DNA of 64,000 bases, from NCBI RefSeq assembly GCF_012927185.1, contig NZ_JABBGB010000002.1:930001-994000 (forward strand), in the 5' to 3' direction. Source of the DNA: Pseudoflavitalea sp. G-6-1-2. Its GTDB lineage: Bacteria; Bacteroidota; Bacteroidia; Chitinophagales; Chitinophagaceae. Numbering within the stretch: the first letter of the stretch is position 1; every line of letters starts with the position of its first letter. Below, in pieces: positions 35,678 through 44,406 of this stretch. A model generated the notes under the pieces. It was not told where the DNA came from. It worked only from the letters and a program-made list of their open reading frames with translations, and ran no database searches. Both the position numbers and the translations under genes were made by a program.

Positions 35678-37156
35678 CTATTCATCTTCATTGAGAAAAT
35701 AAAGCCGCTTTTCCATAGAGAGGAAATACTGAATTGCTTTTTTATATTTCTCCGTATCGGTTCTTCCTACAAAATAGGTTTCATGTTCATCCCCCTGCCC
35801 ATCACGGGTGTAGAGCAGTACTTTTGTTTCGCCATTCAATAACTCGCGGATATGGAAAATGTAGAATTCATAATCATCCTTCTTGCCGGGAATTTCTTTG
35901 CAGATTCGAAATTTACCCCAACCAACATTATCTTCATCAGGTTGCGTAAAACCCATCCCGAATGATGATTGCCAGAGATCTTCATCGCTATCCGGACCAT
36001 ATTCCTTCGCAATATCCAATGCAAGTATTTTTTCAACACGCTTCCGTGTAACGGTTTCATCGAATTTATGCATGTAGTACTCCATTTCAGACCACTCAGT
36101 CAGCAGGTTTTTCCAGAGGGTTGATCCCATCGAAATAAATGGCCGCTGCCCGGGGAGCGTGGGATCGAAGTAATACCAGTCCGGTTCTTTGTCTTTTTCA
36201 ATGATACGTACCAGAATATTCAACTCCTGCTTTGTTTCCGCAGCATCTTCCTGATCGCCTGCAAGTTGAAATCCTACTAAGATCGCTTTGTTCCCCTGTT
36301 CAAAATAAACGGTTTCCGAGAAAGGCATTTCTTTCATGACCCTTACTCTTTTGTAATCTGCCCCTTTCCAGTATTCCTGTGTTTGCCAGCCCTCATTTTT
36401 ATCGGCAGGATAATTGTCCAGGAAAAGGATTGAATTCCGGAGACGTGTGAGATTTTCTATGGTAAGCAGATCATCCTTAAACACAAACGGAATGCTTTCC
36501 GGCACTTTTTCCACGAGTACAGATCTGCCTTCGTCAAAAAATGCTCTGATAGTACTTCGCACAATGATCGGCTCATCATCACCCAGTATTAGCACTTCAG
36601 GATTGAGGATGGATAAGGCATCATCATCGAGCATGTCTCTTTCGTCCCAGAGAAAATGCTGCACATCTACCATTCTTTTTTCGTCGAAGCGCTTATAATC
36701 GAAGTGGTAATCTTTGGAGATGAATACCCGGGCAGTAATAGAACCGTTTACCTTTAGTTCACCATGATTGTACTCTCCAAAGAATAGTTCAGCTACCTGA
36801 AGATTTTTATCGACGTAGATCTCCTGGCCACCTACCACGATGTTCTTTGCTGTAAGATCGCCGAGCACAATCAAACCGGTTGCACTATCTACTTCTTCGT
36901 TGTAGATATAGTTATCTACGACCATATTTCCTTCTACCAGAATCAGCAGCGCATAACCGGGCTCAACACCGCGGCTTTCAATTCCGAATGGATCATTCAG
37001 ATCGAGATCACTGATATGCAGATCACCATTGAAATACAGTACTGGTTCATTATCCAACTCTCCGTTTTTCCTTTCATTCCGGCTATAAGCCCAGCAGTCT
37101 TTGGGGAGTTTATGCTTGATGTCTGAAAACAATAATTGCTGATAATTGATGCTCAT
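35678..37156 (-). CDS. Unknown protein with polymer-forming-like beta repeats
   Basis: 492 residues, no signal peptide. Residues about 35-160 contain short beta turns with phrases such as YFNGDLHISDLDLND, LVEGNMVVDN, LIVLGDLTAKNIVVGGQ, LKVNGSITARVFISKD, the rhythm of right-handed beta-helix or bactofilin-like folds. The rest is mixed and acidic, ending with GWGKFRICKEIPGKKDDYEF and TRDGQGDEHETYFVGRTDTE. Proteins of this style occur near polymorphic-toxin immunity genes, which is also the setting here (immunity-like genes at 39.8-42.2 kb). It is 13 bases downstream of a small secreted-protein gene, likely one operon. Confidence 0.6.
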   Translation of the reverse strand: MSINYQQLLFSDIKHKLPKDCWAYSRNERKNGELDNEPVLYFNGDLHISDLDLNDPFGIESRGVEPGYALLILVEGNMVVDNYIYNEEVDSATGLIVLGDLTAKNIVVGGQEIYVDKNLQVAELFFGEYNHGELKVNGSITARVFISKDYHFDYKRFDEKRMVDVQHFLWDERDMLDDDALSILNPEVLILGDDEPIIVRSTIRAFFDEGRSVLVEKVPESIPFVFKDDLLTIENLTRLRNSILFLDNYPADKNEGWQTQEYWKGADYKRVRVMKEMPFSETVYFEQGNKAILVGFQLAGDQEDAAETKQELNILVRIIEKDKEPDWYYFDPTLPGQRPFISMGSTLWKNLLTEWSEMEYYMHKFDETVTRKRVEKILALDIAKEYGPDSDEDLWQSSFGMGFTQPDEDNVGWGKFRICKEIPGKKDDYEFYIFHIRELLNGETKVLLYTRDGQGDEHETYFVGRTDTEKYKKAIQYFLSMEKRLYFLNEDE

Positions 37157-37169
37157 AGGGTGATTAATT

Positions 37170-37760
37170 TTATTGATGGCTTTGTGTTTGTTCTTTCTGA
37201 TATTCCTCTTCCCTGATTGTCAGTTGTTCTCTGTTGATGCCGGCTGCAATGTCATTCGAATAAAGGGTTGTTCCATCCGGCAACTGAAGTTTATATCGGA
37301 TTCTTGCAGAGAGGCTTCCTTCATAAGCAGGAATGGGAAACTTCCAATATTCTTTCGATGACAATACCAGTTTATGTTTGCTGTTTCCACAAGTTATTGA
37401 TGGAAGGTACTCGACAGGCTGCCATTGTTCATCAACCCAGGCTTCTGCAATAATATTCAGGCGACTGTCAAGTGCAGGCAATTCAAGTGCCATAGCAGTT
37501 CCATTGGAAAGATACAATGCCCACGGAGCAGCTTTTGTTTCCCTGAATAATTTCAGCGTTACAGCAAACAACACAAAGGGTATTCTGTTGTCAGCAGGTT
37601 TCGGGAAATTATCACTGGGTGCAAAACCACCTGCGGCGCTGCTGTCATGCACGCGGGATGCTGCATAACAATACCCTTGTTTCATATAATGAATATTCAT
37701 TGGTTGAGCATTTAAAGTTTGTATGGCAAATACAGCTGCTATGATTATTCTCCATCTCAT
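37170..37760 (-). CDS. Small secreted protein, paralogue of the 37820-38896 gene
   Basis: About 196 residues from ATG 37760. Signal peptide (MRWRIIIAAVFAIQTLNAQ). The mature part begins MNIHYMKQGYCYA and shares a full set of blocks with the next protein: ADNRIPF, LxLSNG, DSRLNIIAEAWVDEQWQPVE, KIRYKL/RIRYKL, LPDGTTLYSN, GINREQL. Unknown family, probably periplasmic. The upstream region carries a 20-base element 17/20 identical to the pair at 45384 and 48374. The blocks show it arose by duplication; it lacks the C-terminal half of its paralogue. Confidence 0.7.
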   Translation of the reverse strand: MRWRIIIAAVFAIQTLNAQPMNIHYMKQGYCYAASRVHDSSAAGGFAPSDNFPKPADNRIPFVLFAVTLKLFRETKAAPWALYLSNGTAMALELPALDSRLNIIAEAWVDEQWQPVEYLPSITCGNSKHKLVLSSKEYWKFPIPAYEGSLSARIRYKLQLPDGTTLYSNDIAAGINREQLTIREEEYQKEQTQSHQ

Positions 37761-37775
37761 ATCAATTCTATTTAT

Positions 37776-37826
37776 CGGATTTATTCTTTGCTCACAATGA
37801 AGCATCTCTCCGGAACTGGCTATTTT
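37776..37826 (-). promoter_or_regulatory. TCS-type promoter element
   Basis: On the minus strand AAAATAGCCAGTTCCGGAGA (37826-37807) differs at 3 of 20 positions from the element before the DUF4870 gene. A -7-like TAAATCCG (37783-37776) sits after exactly 23 bases. The -7 match is imperfect. Confidence 0.5.
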
Positions 37827-38896
37827 TTCGTAAATACAACATCGATTTTGAAGACCTTCTTATTCTTGTAGAATACAAACAACTGCTTGTTTCCGGGTAA
37901 ATTCCAACTATCTGCATTCCAATCTTTTTCTTCACGATAATCACCTTGCTGCTTCAGCTTTTCTCTCACATTTTTTCTGCTATCGCTGAATTGAAGTCTA
38001 AAGGGAAGTTCACCTGCATATGTTCTTACCTCATTGTGAAATATCACAGCATGCAACACCCATGATACTTTTCCGGGAACCTTCCTGTAGCTTTCTTTGA
38101 AGGCGGAGGCATCAATAAATTCCAGGTGCAGACTACCGCCTGCAACAGGCCAATATCTTTGGTGTGCCGCCCTGATGGGCATTTGCATAAGGTAATTGTC
38201 CCAGATGTTCAAAGACTGGAAGATGGCTTTCAATTCAACATCATCACTGCTCTTCCCAACTGCCGACAGCCAGACTTCAGCAGGAATTGCTTCTGGCAGG
38301 CTTTCATCGCTGAGATTCTCCACTCTCAGCTGATCTGGTAAAGTTTCTTCCTTCACCGATAACTGTTCCTTGTTGATGCCACACCAAAGCTCATTCGAGT
38401 ACACAAAAGTGCCATCAGACAGACTGAGTTTGTAACGGATCTTTGTGGTTATGTCTCCTCTGTAGCCGGGAATGTTAAAGCTCCAGTAGTGCAAGGGAGC
38501 AAGATCCACAATCACCTGATGGCTGTCTATATGTTGAGGCATATACTCTATCGGCTGCCAGGCTTCATCTACCCATGCTTCGGCAATAATGGGCAATCTG
38601 CTGTCAGTAGTGCGAAACGAAATCGTTTCATCGATTCCATTGGACAGCATCAGATTTGGAGCGCTGCCGTACCATGGCCTGAAGATTTCCAACGATACTT
38701 TCTTCATAGGAAAAGGTACTCTGTTATTGATTCCACAGGGATAGTTGGCAGACAGCTTTGCATCATCCGAGGCAGTACTGTCTTCTGCAAAGCCTGATGC
38801 AAAACAATATCCTGCTTTCATATAACGGATATTCATCGTTTGCGCGTTTGCCATGTTAATATAAAACAGTGTAGAAATAATGAAGAATCGTTTCAT
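37820..38896 (-). CDS. Secreted two-part protein, paralogue of the 37170-37760 gene
   Basis: About 358 residues from ATG 38896. Signal peptide MKRFFIISTLFYINMANA, then MNIRYMKAGYCFASG. Residues about 20-195 align with the shorter neighbour (NNRVPF, LMLSNGIDE, DSRLPIIAEAWVDEAWQPIE, TKIRYKLSLSDGTFVYSN, CGINKEQLSVKEE). The remaining 160 residues form an additional domain (HQRYWPVAGGSLHLEFID, VLHAVIFHNEVRTYAGELPF). No family recognised. A longer frame from 38944 runs over the promoter, so the later ATG is preferred. The 59-base gap to the next gene holds that gene's own element. Confidence 0.72.
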   Translation of the reverse strand: MKRFFIISTLFYINMANAQTMNIRYMKAGYCFASGFAEDSTASDDAKLSANYPCGINNRVPFPMKKVSLEIFRPWYGSAPNLMLSNGIDETISFRTTDSRLPIIAEAWVDEAWQPIEYMPQHIDSHQVIVDLAPLHYWSFNIPGYRGDITTKIRYKLSLSDGTFVYSNELWCGINKEQLSVKEETLPDQLRVENLSDESLPEAIPAEVWLSAVGKSSDDVELKAIFQSLNIWDNYLMQMPIRAAHQRYWPVAGGSLHLEFIDASAFKESYRKVPGKVSWVLHAVIFHNEVRTYAGELPFRLQFSDSRKNVREKLKQQGDYREEKDWNADSWNLPGNKQLFVFYKNKKVFKIDVVFTKK

Positions 38897-38916
38897 CCCG
38901 GCATTGATGTTCACTT

Positions 38917-38960
38917 CAAATATAGAATCATTACCCGCTATCACAACTCACCGGAGAACA
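38917..38960 (-). promoter_or_regulatory. TCS-type promoter element
   Basis: Minus strand: TGTTCTCCGGTGA (38960-38948), a variant of the TTCCGGGGA core, then exactly 23 bases, then a perfect -7 box TATATTTG (38924-38917), 20 bases before the start codon. Confidence 0.5.
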
Positions 38961-39065
38961 TGAAATCAAAAATACCGGAAAGCAGGTAGGCGGCACTGTA
39001 TCAGCAGAGACAGGGTTCAATCCTGAAGTATCCGGACAGCGCAAACACTGACCGAAAAATCCCGG

Positions 39066-39105
39066 ATTACGGGGACTTGAAGCGCCGATTGTATCAGTAA
39101 CTTTG
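39066..39105 (+). promoter_or_regulatory. TCS-type promoter element
   Basis: ATTACGGGGACT (39066-39077) is followed 22 bases after GGGGA by a perfect -7 box TAACTTTG (39098-39105), 20 bases before the start codon at 39126. Confidence 0.5.
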
Positions 39106-39125
39106 AACAGCAGAACATTCACAAG

Positions 39126-39782
39126 ATGTACAAATCAATCATCCAAATACTACTTCCAATTCTTGCAACCATGGCAACCCACGCACAGACAGGTAAGCTG
39201 TACGGAGGAGTAATCAATTCAATGTGTGGTAAAACAAGCACTGGAGGATTCAACAACAGTCAGCACAGGCTTTTCCATTTCAAAGAAGACACTGTCGGAA
39301 TCCTCGATTACGAGATTGAATTTAAACAAGATGATCGTCATCATCTGTTCAGCGGAACTCACGGTGACTGGACCTATTACAAATGGACCCAAAAGGGAAA
39401 CACCATCACTATTCAGGGAAAGCAAACTATTTTACTGACGCAACCACCGGGAAATGATTACGAGTTGTTGCAGAAAAACAGCAGCTCCCCGATTCATTTT
39501 TCAATCAAACACCCGCCGCAACCCGCTGCGGACGTAACAGACAGGTCATATGCTTTTGAAAAAGACAATACATCCACGTTGATCTCATTTACCAAAGACA
39601 GTCTGCAAATACTTGAATTCGACTCCGGCGATGTGATCAGTGCTGAAAAATACGGCTGGCTTGCAGTTGACGAAATCATACTCATATTTGGACCTTCCAC
39701 GCAGCAACTGATTTTCTGGAATCGCAACAACACCATCAGTCTGTCAGATGGAAGAGTACTCGGTGAAATCAAAACACTATGA
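39126..39782 (+). CDS. Secreted protein of unknown function
   Basis: 218 residues. Signal peptide (MYKSIIQILLPILATMATHA), then a beta-rich body (DTVGILDYEIEFKQDDRHHL, GTHGDWTYYKWTQKGNTITI) with no family assignment; the repeated 'DTVGILDYE'/'DSLQILEFDSG' strands suggest an internal duplication. The stop overlaps the SUKH gene by 4 bases (ATGA), implying translational coupling. Its promoter carries a member of the local regulatory element. Confidence 0.68.
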   Translation: MYKSIIQILLPILATMATHAQTGKLYGGVINSMCGKTSTGGFNNSQHRLFHFKEDTVGILDYEIEFKQDDRHHLFSGTHGDWTYYKWTQKGNTITIQGKQTILLTQPPGNDYELLQKNSSSPIHFSIKHPPQPAADVTDRSYAFEKDNTSTLISFTKDSLQILEFDSGDVISAEKYGWLAVDEIILIFGPSTQQLIFWNRNNTISLSDGRVLGEIKTL

Positions 39783-40702
39783 ACCCAGGGCTCGAAACAC
39801 TTCTGCAAATTTTCAAGTCGGGATCTCTCATCCGTTCAGAGAAACAAACCGAAAATCGGACATATCGTTTCGAAGGCATTCCGGAACAACATGCCGAAGG
39901 TGCAGAATCGTTGCAGGCGAAACTTGGGTATTCCATCGATAAAAACATCCTCGATTTCATTAGTATTTTCGGTGGAACGAAGTTGTTCATAAACGACTTC
40001 GGAAACAGTATCAATATCTATCCCTTCGATGCAATTCTTACAGAAAACCTTCGTATTGCCGAAGAATTAGGATCATCCCACTTCCCAGTGCTTGTCATGA
40101 TCGGGGAAGATACCGTCGGCGACTACCTCTGTCTCTACAAAGACGTCAAAAATGTAGTGCATTTCGGCAACATGCACCACGAAGTGATGGGTGCTTCACC
40201 TGAAGACTGGATGACTGGTTTCACCTGCGCACATTTCCCTTCATGGCTATCGATGTTTGTAGAGCAGCATGGCAATACGCTTCCGGACAAAACCTGCAGC
40301 TATACAATTTTCGAAACGATCGAGTACATCTATGCTCCACAGGCAAGTCGTTATTTGAAAGCAGGTAAACCTTTGGCGCTTTTTCTCGCAATGAATGTTC
40401 AGGATGGCAAATACATTTACGAGTGGTTGCGGTTTGAAAAACAAGATGCACAGATCAGCGCAACATGGATTCATTCAATCTATCCCGGTGAACATTCAAA
40501 TGATGTGGAGTACTTCGAAACATTCAACAGTAATTACAGCGAAGCAGAAAAGTCAGCCAGTAAGTTTACAGGCAGCTTTGAAGCATGCCTGAACTGGGCA
40601 AAACTGCAACCAGCCTATCATGCAGCAGCATTTCTCAGACTTGCCGATCTGCCTGTTCATTTTTCAGGCATACTATCTCTGATTCAAAAGAAGCATCAAT
40701 AA
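39779..40702 (+). CDS. SMI1/KNR4 (SUKH) family immunity-like protein
   Basis: 307 residues, cytoplasmic. The N-terminal 160 residues show the SUKH pattern: LGYSIDKNILDFISIFGGTK, NIYPFDAILTENLRIAEELG, VLVMIGEDTVGDYLCLYK. In bacteria SUKH proteins are mainly immunity proteins against polymorphic or contact-dependent toxins. The C-terminal half is an extra domain of unknown type (FLAMNVQDGKYIYEWLRFEK). It overlaps the preceding secreted-protein gene by 4 bases. No cognate toxin is visible nearby, so it may be an orphan immunity gene. Confidence 0.72.
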   Translation: MNPGLETLLQIFKSGSLIRSEKQTENRTYRFEGIPEQHAEGAESLQAKLGYSIDKNILDFISIFGGTKLFINDFGNSINIYPFDAILTENLRIAEELGSSHFPVLVMIGEDTVGDYLCLYKDVKNVVHFGNMHHEVMGASPEDWMTGFTCAHFPSWLSMFVEQHGNTLPDKTCSYTIFETIEYIYAPQASRYLKAGKPLALFLAMNVQDGKYIYEWLRFEKQDAQISATWIHSIYPGEHSNDVEYFETFNSNYSEAEKSASKFTGSFEACLNWAKLQPAYHAAAFLRLADLPVHFSGILSLIQKKHQ

Positions 40703-40772
40703 TTCATCATTGGGGAAATAATACAGCCCCAGACCGATTCAATAAAATAAATCTTTCAAAACAAATAGCTGT

Positions 40773-41363
40773 ATGGAAGCCAAAGAACAATTCAGACAAG
40801 CAGCGTTAACAAACGTAATTGAGGTCATCAGCAATATTCCCGAATCCGTCAGAAGAGATATTTATGCCCTGTCTTTCTGGTATGATGGCGATGTTGATGT
40901 GGCGCGTAATGCTGCAATTTTTGTAGGCTACAACACTGAACAATATTATCAAACACAGATCACAAAGGCGCCAACGCCCGCCCAGGCCAGATGGAACTTC
41001 GCATTCTGGCCTCCGAATGAATACGGTACCATTGGCGGTTGTGATAATACTTTTTTACAAAGCTGGTTCCAATCAACTCCCTGGTATTTTTCTGAGGAAG
41101 AAAATGATGAAGCAGATTACGACGATGACCTCACGGAAGAAATTCTCGAAAAAAGTGAACAGCTGGAAAAATTATTCATCGAAGAAATCATTTCACTCAC
41201 ACAACAACTGTTTGCGGAAGGCTGGATAGAAAAAACGTTCCATAGAAACATCCCGATACTCATTCACGAAACCGCATACTACGAAAAGCCCATCAGCTGG
41301 ACAGTCCGTGCCAACCCTCCCGGACTCACCGACGAATTTGTACAGGCATTCCCACTAACATAG
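40773..41363 (+). CDS. DUF4303-like immunity-type protein
   Basis: 196 residues, no signal peptide. The start IPESVRRDIYALSFWYDGDV, then GYNTEQYYQTQ and ARWNFAFWPPNEYGTIGG, follows the pattern of DUF4303 proteins, which often sit in toxin-immunity clusters. The acidic middle (EEENDEADYDDDLTEEILEK) and the C-terminal domain are typical of small immunity proteins. It lies 70 bases after the SUKH gene and before the DUF2314 gene on the same strand. Family match is moderate. Confidence 0.58.
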   Translation: MEAKEQFRQAALTNVIEVISNIPESVRRDIYALSFWYDGDVDVARNAAIFVGYNTEQYYQTQITKAPTPAQARWNFAFWPPNEYGTIGGCDNTFLQSWFQSTPWYFSEEENDEADYDDDLTEEILEKSEQLEKLFIEEIISLTQQLFAEGWIEKTFHRNIPILIHETAYYEKPISWTVRANPPGLTDEFVQAFPLT

Positions 41364-41459
41364 TGATGCAGCATTGCTTCATAAATGAATAACATTGTTA
41401 GCATCATTATTTTGTAATTTGGCGCCTGATTTGTGATAAAACCATCAATAGAAATACCC

Positions 41460-42218
41460 ATGGCAGACACCAAACTCTTTTTTGCAAAAGGCGACAGTCC
41501 CGAAATGATCGCAGCATTTGAAAAAGCTCAACAGACGTTCAAATATTTCTGGAGAGAAATGTCGTGGGAATACCGCCGCATCATTCCTGCATTGGATATG
41601 GCTTGTGTTAAAGTGGCCTTTTCAGAAGAAGTGGCCGGACAGGAAGAACCCATCGTTGAACATATGTGGATCAATCAGGTTGGCTTCGATGGCATAAACG
41701 TTTACGGAGAACTCATCAACGAACCAAACGAACTCACCAATATCAGCAATGGCGATGAAGTAAACGTTCCGCTGACGCAGATCAGCGACTGGCTCTTCGC
41801 ATCCAATGGCAAAACCTACGGAGGATTCACCATTCACGCCATGCGCGCGCAAATGTCTGATGAAGAAAGACAGGAACACGATACTGCATGGGGAATCGAC
41901 TTCGGTGATTTCAACGACATCGAAATTGTGATGAACCAGAAAGAGCAACCCGAAAATCTCGAAGTGCATCCGATGGACAGAAACACCAAAGAAGGCATGC
42001 TCAGTTTCCTGAAAGAAAACCCCGGTGAAGTAAAAACTACCGATGAACTCGGGCTTACCCTGCTGCATATTGAAACCATCGCCGGAAACCTCCATGCCGT
42101 TGAAGCATTGCTGGAAATGGGAGCAGATAAGAATGCTGCTACACCAGACGGAAGAACAGCGCTGGATCTCGCGAAGCTGCTCCAATGGAACCACCTGATT
42201 CCTGTGCTTGAAAAGTAA
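41460..42218 (+). CDS. DUF2314 protein with C-terminal ankyrin repeats
   Basis: About 252 residues from ATG 41460 (MADTKLFFAKGDSPEM). Residues about 10-135 match DUF2314 (IAAFEKAQQTFKYFWREMSW, VEHMWINQVGFDGINVYGEL, GDEVNVPLTQISDWLF, GKTYGGFTIHAMR). The C-terminal 70 residues form about two ankyrin repeats (TTDELGLTLLHIETIAGNLH, AVEALLEMGADKNAATPDGR). Both modules occur in bacterial immunity proteins, consistent with the SUKH and DUF4303-like genes just upstream. A strong terminator follows. Confidence 0.75.
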   Translation: MADTKLFFAKGDSPEMIAAFEKAQQTFKYFWREMSWEYRRIIPALDMACVKVAFSEEVAGQEEPIVEHMWINQVGFDGINVYGELINEPNELTNISNGDEVNVPLTQISDWLFASNGKTYGGFTIHAMRAQMSDEERQEHDTAWGIDFGDFNDIEIVMNQKEQPENLEVHPMDRNTKEGMLSFLKENPGEVKTTDELGLTLLHIETIAGNLHAVEALLEMGADKNAATPDGRTALDLAKLLQWNHLIPVLEK

Positions 42219-42244
42219 AGCTTGCTGAATCATTCAAATATTTC

Positions 42245-42282
42245 GATCCCGGTTAGTGTCAATACTGACCGGGATTCTTTTT
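42245..42282 (+). terminator. Intrinsic terminator
   Basis: ATCCCGGTTAGT (42246-42257) pairs with ACTGACCGGGAT (42264-42275) with one mismatch around a 6-base loop, followed by TCTTTTTG. It ends the immunity-type gene cluster. Confidence 0.8.
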
Positions 42283-42295
42283 GCATAAATACCAG

Positions 42296-42335
42296 TATCC
42301 GGGGATACGCCCGGCCCTCAGTAAGCAGTAATTTG
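42296..42335 (+). promoter_or_regulatory. TCS-type promoter element
   Basis: AGTATCCGGGGATACG (about 42295-42309) contains the perfect inverted repeat TATCC-GG-GGATA. Exactly 23 bases after GGGGA comes TAATTTGC (42329-42336), a weaker -7 box. It precedes the two-gene operon at 42341-43798. Confidence 0.55.
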
Positions 42336-42340
42336 CAGGT

Positions 42341-43099
42341 ATGATACATCCACCCAGCAGCCTTCTGTACCCGGCAGGACAACTCCGCAGCTTCGTGAGC
42401 AAATCTATGTTCATTATACTGCTACTAATCGGCAACATAAGTCATGCACAAAACAAAGTCACTGATTTGGAAGTTTATAAAATAGTATATTCCTCCTATA
42501 CAGAACCACGTGCGGAGGATGGAGAAGTCAAGGCAGTATCCATTCCGAAGAACGAAGTCCATAAATTCTCCTTATTCGCACATTCACGGTATCTTTTGGT
42601 AACCGATCGTATTAGTAAAACAGATTCTTCCAAATGGCTCGTTCAATACAATGAGAAAAAATTGTGGGAACTGCGAGGAAGCATCGCATTGCCCTTGAGT
42701 TATGATGATTTCCTTACCTCGGATGTTTATCTTGAAAACGAAGAGCGGGATAGTCTGCTGATGGATTATGGCATATTGACTTTTACAGTAGACACGGCCA
42801 CTATTGAAGGGTATCACTGCAAAAAAGCCATTATCGAAATTACGGCAGCCGATAAAGTAAGTTCTGATCCGAAAAAATTGATGCATATCTGGTATTGCCC
42901 GGAGCTTCCGGCTGCTTATTGGCCAACTATGAATCATCTGGAAAGGATACCGGGCGCCTTGCTCCTGACGAAATACGACAGGGGATACGGAGATGTAGAA
43001 TGCATCAGGGTCAAAAAAATCACTAAGCAGAAAAAAGCCGCTACCTTTTTCAATATACCGAAGAATATGATGATTCTCTATCCTCCTTCAATGAATTAA
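42341..43099 (+). CDS. Secreted GLPGLI-like protein
   Basis: Up to 252 residues. The mature part resembles the GLPGLI family: TATIEGYHCKKAIIE, HIWYCPELPAAYWP, LERIPGALLLTKYD, typical of secreted Bacteroidota proteins of unknown role. The signal peptide ends MFIILLLIGNISHAQ. The start is uncertain: ATG 42341 would be almost at the predicted transcription start, ATG 42407 lacks a basic residue, and GTG 42395 (MSKSMFIILL) gives the best signal. It is followed after 6 bases by a second secreted-protein gene. Confidence 0.68.
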   Translation: MIHPPSSLLYPAGQLRSFVSKSMFIILLLIGNISHAQNKVTDLEVYKIVYSSYTEPRAEDGEVKAVSIPKNEVHKFSLFAHSRYLLVTDRISKTDSSKWLVQYNEKKLWELRGSIALPLSYDDFLTSDVYLENEERDSLLMDYGILTFTVDTATIEGYHCKKAIIEITAADKVSSDPKKLMHIWYCPELPAAYWPTMNHLERIPGALLLTKYDRGYGDVECIRVKKITKQKKAATFFNIPKNMMILYPPSMN

Positions 43100-43105
43100 A
43101 CTGTA

Positions 43106-43798
43106 ATGAACAAATTCCGTTCTGTGACACTGCCTCTTTGTTGTATCCTGTCTTTGGCACCAGCCCGGCAGACGATGGCGCAAAGCAAATCCCGTGCAGA
43201 TATATTGCTCACGAATGCTTCAGGAGATTCTTTACTGCTTCCTGCATCATATTATCAGGCAGTCCTGAAACATTACCCTGAACTGATCCATCATGCAAAA
43301 CCACAGGCTCCGGATCAACTGTATTTTTCAAGAAGCTCTGCACTGCTCTTCTTCGACAGCGAAGCCGGTAAAGATTTGTATTATGATGTCTATGCATACT
43401 TTCTGAAACAATCACAACCTGGCAAGGCTGCCATCAGAAAAAAACTGGATAGCCTGTTCCGCCATATCCATACCCTGTATGCGCAGCTGAAATGCAGTGG
43501 TGGTCAATATTACGTCCATCGGGAGAACCGCATACCAGCATATGTTGAATACGCTGTTCACAAATATTCAAGATCTCCAGAACAGTCCATTGATAATGCG
43601 GCAAAACAGCGGCTTATCGCATCACTTCGTCAGTTGGTAAACGATGAGCTTGAAATTGATGATGATGTAGTTGGATGCGAAGCAGAACGCAAACAAACAC
43701 TACCTGCCCTGATCGTGTCTATCGACTCATTGATTACAGAAAATTTCTACCTACAGGAAGCACTGTCATTTCTGGAAGCCACAAAAAAAGGAGACTAA
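43106..43798 (+). CDS. Secreted protein of unknown function
   Basis: 230 residues with signal peptide (MNKFRSVTLPLCCILSLAPA, cleavage near TMAQ). Helical, Tyr/Gln-rich body, no recognised family: ADILLTNASGDSLLLPASYY and YAYFLKQSQPGKAAIRKKLD. Six bases after the GLPGLI-like gene and in the same operon, hence under the same promoter element. Convergent with the next pair of genes. Confidence 0.65.
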   Translation: MNKFRSVTLPLCCILSLAPARQTMAQSKSRADILLTNASGDSLLLPASYYQAVLKHYPELIHHAKPQAPDQLYFSRSSALLFFDSEAGKDLYYDVYAYFLKQSQPGKAAIRKKLDSLFRHIHTLYAQLKCSGGQYYVHRENRIPAYVEYAVHKYSRSPEQSIDNAAKQRLIASLRQLVNDELEIDDDVVGCEAERKQTLPALIVSIDSLITENFYLQEALSFLEATKKGD

Positions 43799-43838
43799 AG
43801 TCCCCTCCAAATGTAAAAACGTTATTGCATTCCCTTTA

Positions 43839-44354
43839 CTAACAAGGGCCCCAGTAAGAGATCCGGATCAGTTTTCCACCTTTGAAATCGAACTTAAAAA
43901 CATCATCAGAGCTCAGATCCAGTTCGAGAAACATCTCCGTCGTTCCTCCATTCTTTTTAGCCTGCTTCGCAGAAACCGGAAATTGTTTGCTCATTTGTTC
44001 CAGTGTGGTGTTACGATCGAACCTGCCACCAGACCAGGTAATAAACGCATCCGGACTCTTCACCAAATCGATGCTATGATAAAAAACACTATCCCTGTTC
44101 TTCTCTATGTCGAATCCTTTAATGCGGATCACATGCGACTCCGCCGCTTCCTGCGGGAAAAAAGATCCGCACTCCAATGCTTCAGGATTGGTGTAGGTAA
44201 CCAGCCCCAGCAACTTCACAACATCACTCAGTTTGCAGGGTAGCGAGAGTTTTCCGTTCAGCTTTAAAGTGGCCACAGATAAAGTTTCTTTAGTCTGCGC
44301 AGACACCTGAAAAGCAGCAGCAAAGAAGGCTGTAAGAACAAGGAGTTTTTTCAT
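43839..44354 (-). CDS. Small secreted protein, tandem paralogue A
   Basis: 171 residues. Signal peptide (MKKLLVLTAFFAAAFQVSA). Shares with the neighbouring gene the blocks KLNGK, HVIRIKGF/VVRIKGV, DLVKSPDAFITWSGGRFDRNTTLEQ (there DFSKSPDVFISWSGGRIDNATTLQD) and an ending with DVFKFDFKGGKLI. Unknown family, beta-rich, probably periplasmic. The two genes are 52 bases apart on the same strand and clearly arose by tandem duplication; identity is only about a third, so the duplication is old. Confidence 0.7.
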   Translation of the reverse strand: MKKLLVLTAFFAAAFQVSAQTKETLSVATLKLNGKLSLPCKLSDVVKLLGLVTYTNPEALECGSFFPQEAAESHVIRIKGFDIEKNRDSVFYHSIDLVKSPDAFITWSGGRFDRNTTLEQMSKQFPVSAKQAKKNGGTTEMFLELDLSSDDVFKFDFKGGKLIRISYWGPC

Positions 44355-44406
44355 AATGATTTTTAATAAAAAAAACTACTGCTTTTATGCAATAGCGGGA
44401 TGATGA

